Assembly: GCF_001541315.1 (NCBI RefSeq)
Contig: NZ_LMVK01000001.1
Span: forward strand, 310,001-374,000
DNA: 64,000 nucleotides
Direction: 5' to 3'
Source: Agrobacterium tumefaciens str. B6
Lineage (GTDB): Bacteria; Pseudomonadota; Alphaproteobacteria; Rhizobiales; Rhizobiaceae
Below, piece after piece: positions 44,629-53,630 of the stretch. Made by a program: the position numbers and the translations under genes. The notes beneath the pieces were generated by a model. That model ran no database searches. It was given only the letters and a program-made list of their open reading frames with translations, and was not told the origin of the DNA. Each line of letters starts with the position of its first letter. Within the stretch, counting starts at the first letter, position 1.

Positions 44629-45663
44629 ATGAACATCGTTAAATTTTCCGCAGCAGCTCTGGTGGCTTCTGTCGCCTTCGCTGGCGCCGCCGCTGCTCGC
44701 GACCAGATCCAGGTTGCCGGTTCCTCCACGGTTCTGCCCTACGCCAAGATCGTTGCCGAGACTTTTGCCGAAACCTTCCCGAACTTCAAGGCTCCGGTTG
44801 TTGAGTCCGGCGGCACGGGCGGTGGTCTGAAGGCATTCTGCTCGGGCGTGGGCGAAGGCACCATCGACATTGCAAACGCTTCGCGCAAGATCAAGAGCGA
44901 CGAACTGGCTGCCTGTAAGGCTGCTGGCGTCACCGACGTTCAGGAAGTGAAGATCGGTTACGACGGTATCGTCTTTGCGATGGACTCTTCCAACAAGGAC
45001 ATCAAGCTCGAGCCGAAGGATCTTTACCTCGCGCTCGCTGCTGAAGTCGTCAAGGACGGCAAGCTCGTTGCCAACCCCTACAAGAAGTGGTCGGAAATCA
45101 ACAAGGAACTGCCTGACGTAGCGATCGCCGCTTACATCCCGGGTTCCAAGCACGGCACGCGCGAAGTCTTCGAAGAGAAGATCATGGCTGACGGCTGCAA
45201 GGAAGCCAAGGCGACCGACGTCATCAAGACGCTCATCACCGACGCCAAGCAGGCTGCTGCAAAGTGCGTTGCAGTCCGTAAGGACGGCGCAGCTGTCGAC
45301 ATCGACGGCGACTACACCGAAACGCTCGCTCGTATCGATGCCAACAAGACCGGCCTTGGCGTTTTCGGCCTGGCTTTCTATGAAAACAACGCTGACCGTC
45401 TGAAGGTCGCGACCGTTTCGGGCGTCGTTCCGTCCACCGAAACCGTTGCCAGCGGCAAGTACCCGGTTTCCCGCCCGCTGTTCTTCTACGTGAAGAAGGC
45501 TCACCTGGGCGTTATCCCGGGCCTTAAGGAATATGTCGAGTTCTTCGTTTCCGACGAGATGATCGGCCCGGATTCCCCGCTCGCCAACTACGGCCTGGTT
45601 GCCGCCCCGGACGCAGAGCGCGAAGAAATCCGCTCGAAGTTCTCGGCCGGTTCCACGATGTAA
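44629..45663 (+). CDS. pstS: Phosphate-binding periplasmic protein PstS
   Basis: High-affinity periplasmic phosphate receptor for the PstCAB importer. The start ATG 44629 follows GGGAGAG, giving 344 residues with a signal peptide ending around AGAAAARD. The phosphate site is seen in VAGSSTVLPYAK and ESGGTGGGLKAFCSGVGEG, where the Thr/Ser-Gly loop binds the anion, and in GSKHGTREVFEEK. Two Cys-containing segments (CSGVGEG and ACKAAG) may form disulfides. The longer in-frame start at 44530 lacks the signal sequence position and is rejected. Confidence 0.96.
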   Translation: MNIVKFSAAALVASVAFAGAAAARDQIQVAGSSTVLPYAKIVAETFAETFPNFKAPVVESGGTGGGLKAFCSGVGEGTIDIANASRKIKSDELAACKAAGVTDVQEVKIGYDGIVFAMDSSNKDIKLEPKDLYLALAAEVVKDGKLVANPYKKWSEINKELPDVAIAAYIPGSKHGTREVFEEKIMADGCKEAKATDVIKTLITDAKQAAAKCVAVRKDGAAVDIDGDYTETLARIDANKTGLGVFGLAFYENNADRLKVATVSGVVPSTETVASGKYPVSRPLFFYVKKAHLGVIPGLKEYVEFFVSDEMIGPDSPLANYGLVAAPDAEREEIRSKFSAGSTM

Positions 45664-45670
45664 TAGAAAG

Positions 45671-45695
45671 AGGGGTGCGGCTCTGCCGTGCCCCT
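45671..45695 (+). terminator. Hairpin between pstS and pstC
   Basis: AGGGGTGCGGC and GCCGTGCCCCT form an 11-bp stem with two G-U pairs around TCT, eight bases after the pstS stop. There is no U run, so it probably stabilises the abundant pstS message or attenuates transcription rather than ending it. Confidence 0.55.
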
Positions 45696-45924
45696 CATTC
45701 CACTTCGCTGAGGCCGTTATCCGCGGTTGACAGTTCCTACTCATCGCCATCCACATGATTGTCGATGGATTACAGATGGATAGGATGTATCAACCTTGAC
45801 GCTTGCCAGACGATGATACAGTCAGGCGGCAGGCATCATGGGATGGTCCAGCGGTCTCGTTTTGATGACTTTTTGATTTGCCCGATATCGCACCGTGCTC
45901 TTGAGGCACGCCGAGGGAACTCTA

Positions 45925-47409
45925 ATGAACACATCGATCCTTTTGCTGATACTGGCGCTCATCGGCATCGGCAGCTATCTGCTCGGCAGCCGCCGCGCCG
46001 TTGCCCTGTCTGGTGGTCGCCCCTCCAGCATGCATTCCCGTGTCGGTTATCACGGCTCTTACGCGGTCGTCTGGGCTGTTTTGCCCGCGGCGTTCATTCT
46101 CTGTGCCTGGCTCGTTATCAGCCCCCTGTTCGTCACATCGGCGGTGCGCGGTAATTTCCCCGAGGACGTGCGGGCGCAATCCGAAGCGCAGCAGAGCCTG
46201 ACCTATGGTATGGTGACCTCCATCGCCCGCGGTCTTCAGCGGCTGACGCCGGAAGAAACCGCTCAGGTTGAGGCCGATACGGCTGCGGTCCGGCCTCTTC
46301 TGGCATCGAAGGGTGTGGCGATCGCCGGTGATCCCGAGCGCTTCATGGTTGATGCCGCCCAGACGCTCAACGGCATGACCTCCACCAGCCGCATCGCGAT
46401 GATTGCCGTCGTGCTGCTAGCCGCGCTCGGCGGGGGCGCCTATGCGCTGCGTGCGATCGCGCCGCGCTTCCGGGCGCGCAACCAGGTCGAGAAGGTCATT
46501 CTTGCGGCCCTGCTCGTCGCCTCGTCCATCGCTATCCTCACGACCATCGGTATCGTCCTGTCGATGCTGACGGAGGCGATCCAGTTCTTCACCATGGTCC
46601 CGGCGCACCAGTTCTTCTTCGGAACGGTATGGGATCCGCGTTTTGCGGCAGCCGGTGCGACCGACTCCTCCGGCCAGTTCGGCCTGATCCCGCTGCTCGC
46701 AGGTACGCTTTACATCGGCTTCGTCGCCATGCTGGTCGCGGTTCCCGTGGGTCTGTTTTCGGCGATATACATGTCCGAATATGCCTCGCCGCGTCTGCGC
46801 TCCGTGGCAAAGCCGCTGCTCGAAGTGCTCGCCGGCATCCCCACCATCGTCTACGGCTTCTTCGCGCTGACGACGGTTGGTCCTTTCCTCAGAGACATTT
46901 CCACGCAGATCAATGGTCTCGCGACGGGTAATTACGCCAACTTCATCCAGGCGCAGAGCGTCATCACCGCCGGCTTCGTCATGGGCATCATGCTGATCCC
47001 CTATGTCTCGTCGCTGTCGGACGATATCATCACCGCCGTGCCACGCTCGCTGCGTGACGGTTCCCTCGGTCTCGGCGCCACGCGGTCCGAAACCATCAAG
47101 AGGGTCATCGTTCCCGCCGCTCTTCCCGGCATCGTCGGCGCTGTGCTGATGACGGCATCGCGCGCCATCGGCGAAACCATGATCGTGGTTCTCGCGGCCG
47201 GCGTTGCGGCCCGCCTGCAGCTCAATCCATTCGAGCCCATGACCACCGTGACGGTCAAGATCGTCAGCCAGCTGACCGGCGACCTTGAATTCACCTCGCC
47301 GCAGACGCTGGTCGCCTTTGCGCTCGGCATCACGCTTTTCGCCATCACGCTTTGCCTGAATATCTACGCGCTTTACATCGTGCGCAAATACCGGGAGCAA
47401 TATGAATGA
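45925..47409 (+). CDS. pstC: Phosphate ABC permease PstC
   Basis: Membrane subunit of the phosphate importer. The start ATG 45925 (GAGGGAAC upstream) gives 494 residues, well above the 320 of enteric PstC. The extra N-terminal portion (about 1-175) contains membrane helices and a soluble segment, a layout also known in other alphaproteobacteria. The conserved C-terminal permease core carries FGLIPLLAGTLYIGFVAMLVAVPVG and the coupling loop DGSLGLGATRSETIKRVIVPAALPGIVGA (two blocks). The stop overlaps pstA by ATGA. Confidence 0.94.
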   Translation: MNTSILLLILALIGIGSYLLGSRRAVALSGGRPSSMHSRVGYHGSYAVVWAVLPAAFILCAWLVISPLFVTSAVRGNFPEDVRAQSEAQQSLTYGMVTSIARGLQRLTPEETAQVEADTAAVRPLLASKGVAIAGDPERFMVDAAQTLNGMTSTSRIAMIAVVLLAALGGGAYALRAIAPRFRARNQVEKVILAALLVASSIAILTTIGIVLSMLTEAIQFFTMVPAHQFFFGTVWDPRFAAAGATDSSGQFGLIPLLAGTLYIGFVAMLVAVPVGLFSAIYMSEYASPRLRSVAKPLLEVLAGIPTIVYGFFALTTVGPFLRDISTQINGLATGNYANFIQAQSVITAGFVMGIMLIPYVSSLSDDIITAVPRSLRDGSLGLGATRSETIKRVIVPAALPGIVGAVLMTASRAIGETMIVVLAAGVAARLQLNPFEPMTTVTVKIVSQLTGDLEFTSPQTLVAFALGITLFAITLCLNIYALYIVRKYREQYE

Positions 47410-48728
47410 CCGACATCGTCTCTCCCGCAGCCGGCGCGAACGCCGCGAACAGGGCCACGCGCCGTGATATCGGCATCAAGCGCCGTTATGCCGCCGAACG
47501 CCGCTTCCGTGCTTACGGCATGGCAGCGATTTCCTTCGGCCTCATCTTTCTCTTCTTGCTGCTCTTCTCGGTGGTTTCCAAGGGTTACACCGCCTTCCAG
47601 CAGACGATGATCACCGTTCCGGTCGAGTTTTCCGAACAGATCATCGATCCGAAAAATGAGCGCGCCACCAATCCGGCGAAGCTGATGACGGCCAATTATC
47701 CCGTTGTTGCCCGTGACGCGGTCGCCAAGGTCCTTGGTGTTGCGCCGACGGACCGCGCCGGTCTTCGTGCCGTCAACCTCTTGATCTCCGACAGCGTGCG
47801 CACGCAGCTTCGCGACATCGTCGTCGCCGATCCCGCCGTCATCGGCACCACGCGCACGGTCACGCTCCTGGCCTCGGGCGACGTCGACAGCGCCTTCAAG
47901 GGCCAGGTCGATATGACCGCCGATGAAGCCAATCGGCGTATCTCGAACCAGCAGCTCGGCTGGATGAACCAGCTCGCCGAAAGCGGCCAGCTCGGCAAAC
48001 ATTTCAACACCGGCATTTTCGTCAACGGCGCTTCGAGCCGTCCGGAAGCGGCGGGTGTCGGCGTGGCGCTGATCGGTTCCTTCTACATGATGCTGATCGT
48101 GCTGGTGCTGTCATTGCCGATCGGCGTCGCGGCCTCGATCTATCTCGAGGAATTCGCCCCGAAGAACCGTCTGACGGATCTTATCGAGGTGAATATCAAC
48201 AATCTCGCGGCTGTTCCTTCGATCGTTTACGGTCTGCTCGGCCTCTCCGTCTTCATCAACTTCATGGGCTTTCCGCGCTCGGCTTCGCTGGTCGGCGGTC
48301 TCGTCCTGACGCTGATGACCCTGCCGACGATTATCATCGCGACCCGCGCTGCCCTGAAAGCCGTGCCGCCGTCTATCCGCGCCGCAGCCCTCGGCCTCGG
48401 CGCTTCCAAGATGCAGACGATCTTCCACCATGTGCTGCCGCTCGCCATGCCCGGCATTCTGACCGGCACCATCATCGGTCTCGCCCACGCGCTGGGCGAA
48501 ACGGCGCCGCTGCTCCTGATCGGCATGGTGGCATTCGTTGCGAATTACCCGACGACGCCGATGGATCCGTCCACGGCCCTGCCGGTGCAGATTTACATGT
48601 GGGCGAACGAAGCCGAGCGCGCCTTTGTCGAAAGGACATCCGGCGCTATCATCATCCTGCTTTTGTTCCTCATCGTCATGAATGTTGGCGCAATCCTGTT
48701 GCGTCGCCGCTTCGAGCGGCGCTGGTAG
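47406..48728 (+). CDS. pstA: Phosphate ABC permease PstA
   Basis: Second membrane subunit, 440 residues, again longer than enteric PstA because of an N-terminal soluble insertion (about 70-200). The C-terminal permease domain includes SFYMMLIVLVLSLPIGVAASIYLEEFAP and the coupling loop IRAAALGLGASKMQTIFHHVLPLAMPGI. The gene begins in the ATGA overlap with pstC and ends 14 bases before pstB. Confidence 0.94.
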   Translation: MTDIVSPAAGANAANRATRRDIGIKRRYAAERRFRAYGMAAISFGLIFLFLLLFSVVSKGYTAFQQTMITVPVEFSEQIIDPKNERATNPAKLMTANYPVVARDAVAKVLGVAPTDRAGLRAVNLLISDSVRTQLRDIVVADPAVIGTTRTVTLLASGDVDSAFKGQVDMTADEANRRISNQQLGWMNQLAESGQLGKHFNTGIFVNGASSRPEAAGVGVALIGSFYMMLIVLVLSLPIGVAASIYLEEFAPKNRLTDLIEVNINNLAAVPSIVYGLLGLSVFINFMGFPRSASLVGGLVLTLMTLPTIIIATRAALKAVPPSIRAAALGLGASKMQTIFHHVLPLAMPGILTGTIIGLAHALGETAPLLLIGMVAFVANYPTTPMDPSTALPVQIYMWANEAERAFVERTSGAIIILLLFLIVMNVGAILLRRRFERRW

Positions 48729-48742
48729 AGGGAGATTGAGCA

Positions 48743-49558
48743 ATGAACATGTTGTCGGAAGCAGCAGTTGAAAAGGCGCTGGACAAGAAAATGAATGAAG
48801 TCTCATACAAGATGATCGGCAAGGACGTTTCGGTTTATTACGGCGAAAAGCGCGCGCTTTACGACGTGAACCTCAACGTTCGGGAAAATACGGTGACCGC
48901 GCTTATCGGCCCGTCCGGCTGCGGTAAATCCACCTTCCTGCGCACCCTGAACCGTATGAACGACACGATCGACGGTTGCCGGGTCACCGGCAAGATCACG
49001 CTCGATACCGACGATATCTACGATCAGGCGATCGACGTTGTGGAATTGCGCGCCCGCGTCGGCATGGTGTTCCAGAAGCCGAACCCCTTCCCGAAGTCGA
49101 TCTACGAGAACATCGCCTATGGCCCGCGTATCCACGGCCTTGCCCGCAACAAGGCGGATATGGACCAGATCGTCGAGCACAGCCTGCAGAAGGCGGGTCT
49201 CTGGAACGAAGTGAAGGATCGCCTGCTGGAGTCCGGCACCGGCCTTTCCGGCGGTCAGCAGCAGCGCCTGTGCATCGCGCGCGCGGTTGCCGTCAGCCCG
49301 GAAGTGATCCTGATGGACGAGCCCTGCTCGGCGCTGGACCCGATCGCGACCGCCAAGGTCGAGGAATTGATCCACGAGCTGCGTACCAATTACACGATCG
49401 TCATCGTTACGCACTCCATGCAGCAGGCGGCGCGTGTTTCCCAGCGCACGGCCATGTTCCACCTTGGTCATCTTGTCGAAGAAAACGAAACCGACAAGAT
49501 GTTCACCAATCCGGACGACCAGCGCACGCAGGACTACATCATGGGCCGCTTCGGCTGA
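48743..49558 (+). CDS. pstB: Phosphate ABC ATPase PstB
   Basis: ATPase subunit of the phosphate importer, 271 residues. Walker A is GPSGCGKST, the Q-loop [20 protein letters not shown], the signature [15 protein letters not shown], Walker [17 protein letters not shown] and an intact switch His is in [12 protein letters not shown]. The [12 protein letters not shown] and [12 protein letters not shown] sequences are specific to PstB. The ATG follows GAGGGAGATTGAGCA. Confidence 0.97.
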   Translation: MNMLSEAAVEKALDKKMNEVSYKMIGKDVSVYYGEKRALYDVNLNVRENTVTALIGPSGCGKSTFLRTLNRMNDTIDGCRVTGKITLDTDDIYDQAIDVVELRARVGMVFQKPNPFPKSIYENIAYGPRIHGLARNKADMDQIVEHSLQKAGLWNEVKDRLLESGTGLSGGQQQRLCIARAVAVSPEVILMDEPCSALDPIATAKVEELIHELRTNYTIVIVTHSMQQAARVSQRTAMFHLGHLVEENETDKMFTNPDDQRTQDYIMGRFG

Positions 49559-49654
49559 TCCCGGCCGGCGCTTTATCGAAACCGAACAAGACTGGTGCCT
49601 CTGCCGTGCCCGCTTCCGGGTACGCGCATGCAGGCCAAGCCGGAGGACTAGACC

Positions 49655-50380
49655 ATGACACAGACAACGACCCATTCGCATATCCTGTCGGCCTATGACG
49701 ACGAACTGAAATTCCTGACGCGCCGCATCGCCGAAATGGGCGGTCTCGCGGAACAGATGTGTGCCGATGCCGTGCGTGCGCTCGTCAATTCCGACGCCGC
49801 GCTCGCTCAGAAGGTCATTTCCGATGACGCGATCCTCGATCATTCCGAGCGCGAGATCGGCGACAAGGCCATCGTCACCATCGCCAGACGCCAGCCGATG
49901 GCGGCCGACCTTCGCGAGATCATCGGCACGCTGCGTATCGCCGGCGACCTTGAACGCGTTGGCGACCTTGGCAAGAACACTGCCAAGCGTGTGATCGCGG
50001 TTGCCGGAACCGGTGTGCCGCGCAAGCTCGCCCGCGGCATAGAGCACCTGTCGGAGCTTGCGCTGGTGCAGCTCAAGGAAGTCCTCGACGTCTATTCCAC
50101 GCGTTCCGCCGAGAAGGCCAATGCCATCCGCGAGCGCGACGAGGAAATCGACGCCATGTATACGTCGCTCTTCCGTGAGCTTCTGACCTACATGATGGAA
50201 GATCCGCGCAACATCACCACCTGCACGCATCTTCTGTTCTGCGCCAAGAACATCGAGCGTATCGGCGACCACGCCACCAATATCGCCGAGACGATCTATT
50301 ACATGACCACCGGCAGCCAGCCGGAAGGTGAGCGTCCGAAGGACGACAGTTCCAACACGCTCGGTTCGGTGACCGAGTAA
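49655..50380 (+). CDS. phoU: Phosphate signalling protein PhoU
   Basis: All-helical cytoplasmic protein of 241 residues, built as two copies of a three-helix bundle (repeats near LRIAGDLERVGDLGKNTAK and CAKNIERIGDHATNIAETI, which are the metal-cluster helices). PhoU links the Pst complex to PhoR and restrains PhoB when phosphate is ample. It sits 96 bases after pstB. Confidence 0.96.
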   Translation: MTQTTTHSHILSAYDDELKFLTRRIAEMGGLAEQMCADAVRALVNSDAALAQKVISDDAILDHSEREIGDKAIVTIARRQPMAADLREIIGTLRIAGDLERVGDLGKNTAKRVIAVAGTGVPRKLARGIEHLSELALVQLKEVLDVYSTRSAEKANAIRERDEEIDAMYTSLFRELLTYMMEDPRNITTCTHLLFCAKNIERIGDHATNIAETIYYMTTGSQPEGERPKDDSSNTLGSVTE

Positions 50381-50410
50381 CAGACGAGCAGCGGCTTGCG
50401 GAGTTAGCAT

Positions 50411-51094
50411 ATGGTGCCCAAGATTGCAGTTGTGGAAGACGAGGAAGCGCTGAGCGTCCTCCTTCGTTACAATCTCGAGGCTGAGGGATATGACGTCGAC
50501 ACGATACCCCGTGGAGACGAAGCAGAAATCAGGCTGCAGGAACGTATTCCGGACCTTCTTATCCTGGATTGGATGCTTCCCGGCGTTTCCGGTATCGAAC
50601 TGTGCCGTCGGCTCAGAATGCGGCCGGAAACAGAACGCCTGCCCATCATCATGCTGACGGCGCGCGGCGAAGAAAGCGAACGGGTTCGCGGCCTTGCCAC
50701 CGGCGCCGACGACTATGTCGTCAAGCCGTTTTCGACACCGGAACTCATGGCCCGGGTCAAGGCCATGCTGCGCCGGGCCCGTCCCGAGGTTCTCTCCTCG
50801 GTGCTGAAGTGCGGTGATATCGAGCTGGATCGCGAGACCCATCGCGTTCACCGCAAGAGCCGCGAAGTGCGCCTCGGCCCGACGGAGTTCCGCCTGCTGG
50901 AATTCCTGATGACCTCTCCAGGCCGGGTTTTCTCCCGCTCGCAATTGCTGGATGGCGTGTGGGGTCACGATATCTATGTGGATGAGCGCACCGTCGACGT
51001 GCATGTCGGGCGCCTGCGCAAAGCGCTCAATTTTTCGCATATGCAGGATGTCATCCGTACCGTGCGCGGCGCCGGATATTCGATGGAAGCCTGA
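50411..51094 (+). CDS. phoB: Phosphate regulon response regulator PhoB
   Basis: OmpR-family response regulator of 227 residues. The receiver domain (about 1-118) has acidic VEDEEALS, the phosphoacceptor Asp in LLILDWMLPG, and Lys in YVVKPFSTPEL. The winged-helix DNA-binding domain (about 130-225) contains LGPTEFRLLEFLMTSPGRVFSRSQLLDGVWG and DERTVDVHVGRLRKAL. It is the last gene of the cluster and would bind the Pho boxes before phoR and pstS. A bidirectional terminator follows. Confidence 0.96.
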   Translation: MVPKIAVVEDEEALSVLLRYNLEAEGYDVDTIPRGDEAEIRLQERIPDLLILDWMLPGVSGIELCRRLRMRPETERLPIIMLTARGEESERVRGLATGADDYVVKPFSTPELMARVKAMLRRARPEVLSSVLKCGDIELDRETHRVHRKSREVRLGPTEFRLLEFLMTSPGRVFSRSQLLDGVWGHDIYVDERTVDVHVGRLRKALNFSHMQDVIRTVRGAGYSMEA

Positions 51095-51135
51095 GCAAGA
51101 CTCGACCGACGAGTTAGACTCGGGGCAACATCCCG

Positions 51136-51188
51136 CCAAAAACCGAAAGGCCCGAAACCGGAATGGTGTCGGGCCTTTCGGTTTTTGG
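51136..51188. terminator. Long bidirectional terminator after phoB
   Basis: CCAAAAACCGAAAGGCCCGA and TCGGGCCTTTCGGTTTTTGG are perfect 20-base complements separated by 13 bases. The long stem with a T run on both strands should stop transcription in each direction. Confidence 0.9.
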
Positions 51189-51359
51189 ACGTCCCCAACC
51201 ACGACGGCTTCATCCTTCTTGATGGGATGACGGACAATTGGCTGAAATCCCGCCCGCTCAATCGGGATTGTGGGTCGGGTTCGACAGCGATGGAGGATAG
51301 GGTTCGGCGCTTCGCCCGTGAGTTGACCCCCGGAACCGCCTGAATTTTGTCATAAAAAA

Positions 51360-51377
51360 ACGGGCCCGAAGGCCCGT
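51360..51377 (-). terminator. Intrinsic terminator of gcrA
   Basis: ACGGGCC-CGAA-GGCCCGT is a perfect 7-bp stem with a four-base loop; on the minus strand it runs into TTTTTT. It lies 32 bases past the gcrA stop. Confidence 0.85.
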
Positions 51378-51409
51378 AGTTTTTGAGTGTCGAATGCGTG
51401 CCGCAACAC

Positions 51410-51943
51410 TCAAGCCTTGCGGCGCTCGCTTACCGGCTGATAGGCGAGTTTCGCATGGAACTTGCAATAGGGCGAAGATTCCAGCGCTTCACAACCGCAG
51501 AAATGGAAATCATCCTTCAGCGGATCGCCGACCGGCCACTTGCAGGTGCGCTCCGTCAGTTCCGTCAGCGTCAGGCGACGGGAAATCGGCGAGACCACGT
51601 TTTTGGAAGGAACGTAATCGAGAACCTGTGCGGTCTCGATGTCGATCTCCTCATTCAGCGCGGTTGCCGCGTTCGAACGGGTGAGAATCCGCGCCGGCGC
51701 TGCATTGACGCGGCCTGCAAAGGTTGTCGCGCGTGGGGCAGGTGCAGCGGTGCGCTTGGGCGCAGAGCGCGCCGAAGTGACCGGACCGCCAGCCTTGACG
51801 CGTCCCGGCAGATTGAGGCGATGGACCTTGCCGATCACGGCATTACGGCTGACGCCGCCGAGCTGCGCTGCAATCTGGCTGGCGCTAAGGCCCTCGGACC
51901 ATAATTTCTTGAGTTTCTCGACTCGTTCGTCTGTCCAGTTCAT
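51410..51943 (-). CDS. gcrA: Cell cycle regulator GcrA
   Basis: Alphaproteobacterial master regulator that binds CcrM-methylated GANTC sites with sigma-70 RNA polymerase. The 177-residue protein starts with the characteristic helix-turn-helix MNWTDERVEKLKKLWSEGLSASQIAAQLGGVSRNAVIGKVHRL (two blocks). A linker follows, then a C-terminal domain with RTCKWPVGDPLKDDFHFCGCEALESSPYCKFHAKLAY (two blocks), the sigma-interaction domain. The last lysine-rich tail is short. A cluster of GANTC sites lies directly upstream, consistent with methylation-dependent control of its own promoter. Confidence 0.97.
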   Translation of the reverse strand: MNWTDERVEKLKKLWSEGLSASQIAAQLGGVSRNAVIGKVHRLNLPGRVKAGGPVTSARSAPKRTAAPAPRATTFAGRVNAAPARILTRSNAATALNEEIDIETAQVLDYVPSKNVVSPISRRLTLTELTERTCKWPVGDPLKDDFHFCGCEALESSPYCKFHAKLAYQPVSERRKA

Positions 51944-52089
51944 GCCGCTTCTCCGCTCGTCGCGTATAATGTCGGCAGAATCCTTCTCCGTCTCGCGGGC
52001 GTGCCGCGAGCGTGGTTTCTGCCGGATTTTTGGTGACTAGTTCCGCCGCAATGCAGTCTAGTAATTAGCGATTAACCTAGTGCCACGCA

Positions 52090-52165
52090 GACTCCGTGGC
52101 AAGAGTCGCGGGATTCATCTCGAATCGATTTTCCGGTTTTCCCCAACTTGCTGGCGAGTTGAGTC
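52090..52165. promoter_or_regulatory. Cluster of GANTC (CcrM) sites upstream of gcrA
   Basis: GACTC, GAGTC, GATTC, GAATC and GAGTC occur at 52090, 52103, 52112, 52122 and 52161: five in 76 bases, the first four within 37. Two more are at 51978 and at 51920 inside gcrA. One per 256 bases is expected by chance at equal base composition. Confidence 0.65.
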
Positions 52166-52239
52166 TGAAAGGCAACACCTTGGGCCTCGCAGGCCGCCAC
52201 CTACTAGGGCTTGAGAAGCCCGGGAAATACGGACTTTTG

Positions 52240-52268
52240 TTGACATCGGCAGGCGAAGTGACAATAGT
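52240..52268 (+). promoter_or_regulatory. Predicted sigma-70 promoter of argD
   Basis: TTGACA (52240-52245) and AATAGT (52263-52268) are separated by 17 bases, about 107 bases before the argD ATG. Confidence 0.55.
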
Positions 52269-52274
52269 GCCCCT

Positions 52275-52296
52275 GCCGCCGCGAGGCGGCATTTTT
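52275..52296 (+). terminator. Terminator-like hairpin at the start of the argD leader
   Basis: GCCGCC-GCGA-GGCGGC followed by ATTTTT. It begins about seven bases after the predicted -10 and so would be at the extreme 5' end of the transcript; it may stabilise or attenuate it, or end transcription arriving from upstream. Confidence 0.45.
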
Positions 52297-52374
52297 GATT
52301 TTCAGGCGAGGGATAACCCTCAGAGCCTATTGACAACCGTCTGACAGCGCATCCGCGCAAGGAGTGATACAGCC

Positions 52375-53574
52375 ATGGCCGAAGCCGCCGCGCCATTGTT
52401 CGATACGTTTGCAAGAGCCCCCCTGCGCTTCGAGCGAGGCGAGGGCGTCTGGCTGTTCACGGAGAGCGGCGAACGATATCTGGATTTTGCGGCCGGCGTA
52501 GCGGTCAATTCGCTGGGCCACGCCCATCCGCACCTCGTGGAAGCGATCAAGACCCAGGCCGAGAAGGTCTGGCACGTCTCGAACCTTTATGAAGTGCCGG
52601 GCCAGGAAAAGCTCGCCAAGCGCCTGACGGAAGCGACCTTCGCAGACAAGGTCTTCTTCACCAATTCCGGTGCGGAAGCGCTGGAATGCGCGATCAAGAC
52701 CGCGCGCCGTTATCATTATTCCAAGGGGCATCCGGAAAAGTTCCGGATCATCACCTTCGAAGGCGCCTTTCATGGGCGTACGCTGGCGACGATCGCCGCC
52801 GGCGGCCAGCAGAAATATCTCGAAGGTTTCGGTCCCAAGGTCGAAGGTTTCGACCAGGTGCCCTTCGGTGACGTTGATGCGCTGAAAGCCGCCATCACGG
52901 CCGAGACGGCTGCACTTCTGATCGAGCCCATTCAGGGCGAGGGCGGCATCCGTGCGCCCAGCAAGGAATTCCTGCAGCTGCTGCGGTCGCTCTGCGATGA
53001 GCATGGCATGCTGCTGATTTTCGATGAGGTCCAGACCGGCGTCGGCCGCACGGGCAAGCTGTTTGCCTATGAGCAGACGGGTGTCGCGCCCGATATCATG
53101 GCGGTGGCCAAGGGTATCGGCGGCGGTTTCCCGCTCGGCGCATGCCTTGCGACGGCGGATGCCGCTTCCGGCATGACGGCGGGCGTGCACGGCACCACCT
53201 ATGGCGGCAACCCGCTGGCCATGGCTGTGGGCAATGCCGTGCTCGATGTCGTCCTCTCCGAGGGCTTTCTGGAGAAGGTCCGTGATGTCGCGCTGGTCTT
53301 CCGCCAGGGCCTTGCTTCGCTGAAGGATCGTTATCCTGATGTCATCGAGGAAATTCGCGGCGAAGGCCTGCTTCTCGGCATCAAGGCGAAGGTCCCGTCG
53401 GGCGAACTGCTGCAGGCCATGCGCGGCGAGCATCTGCTCGGCGTGCCCGCGGGCGACAACGTCATCCGTCTCCTGCCGCCGCTCGTTACCACGGCGGAAG
53501 AAGCCCGTGAGGGGCTGGCACGCGTGGAAGCGGCCGCCGCTTCCCTGACAGCGAAACAGGCAAAAATCGCCTGA
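52375..53574 (+). CDS. argD: Acetylornithine aminotransferase
   Basis: PLP enzyme converting N-acetylglutamate semialdehyde to N-acetylornithine, the fourth step to arginine. The 399-residue protein has [17 protein letters not shown], the aromatic [31 protein letters not shown], and the PLP Lys in [14 protein letters not shown], all class III aminotransferase signatures. The ATG follows AAGGAGTGATACAGCC. argF follows after 56 bases on the same strand, forming an argD-argF-hslO group. Confidence 0.96.
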   Translation: MAEAAAPLFDTFARAPLRFERGEGVWLFTESGERYLDFAAGVAVNSLGHAHPHLVEAIKTQAEKVWHVSNLYEVPGQEKLAKRLTEATFADKVFFTNSGAEALECAIKTARRYHYSKGHPEKFRIITFEGAFHGRTLATIAAGGQQKYLEGFGPKVEGFDQVPFGDVDALKAAITAETAALLIEPIQGEGGIRAPSKEFLQLLRSLCDEHGMLLIFDEVQTGVGRTGKLFAYEQTGVAPDIMAVAKGIGGGFPLGACLATADAASGMTAGVHGTTYGGNPLAMAVGNAVLDVVLSEGFLEKVRDVALVFRQGLASLKDRYPDVIEEIRGEGLLLGIKAKVPSGELLQAMRGEHLLGVPAGDNVIRLLPPLVTTAEEAREGLARVEAAAASLTAKQAKIA

Positions 53575-53630
53575 GGAAACAATAAAGGGCGGGCCTCTTC
53601 CCGGAGGCTCGCGAGCATGGGACGTTTGAA

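Larger units (their letters stand above)
51095..51409. other. Intergenic region between convergent phoB and gcrA
   Basis: This 315-base gap is occupied mainly by two intrinsic terminators (51136-51188 and 51360-51377). I see no supported gene in it. Confidence 0.6.
51944..52374. other. Regulatory region between divergent gcrA and argD
   Basis: This 431-base gap has six GANTC sites outside gcrA (51978, 52090, 52103, 52112, 52122, 52161), a predicted argD promoter and a hairpin close behind it. No coding sequence can be supported. Confidence 0.6.

Noticed and set aside
45720-45760. TGACAG-containing sequence before pstC as another Pho box
   Set aside because: Only one half-site (reverse CTGTCAA) is convincing; the second repeat does not match.
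48803-51202. 799-residue minus-strand open frame
   Set aside because: It spans pstB, phoU and phoB in antisense; the longest such frame merely reflects codon bias on the coding strand.
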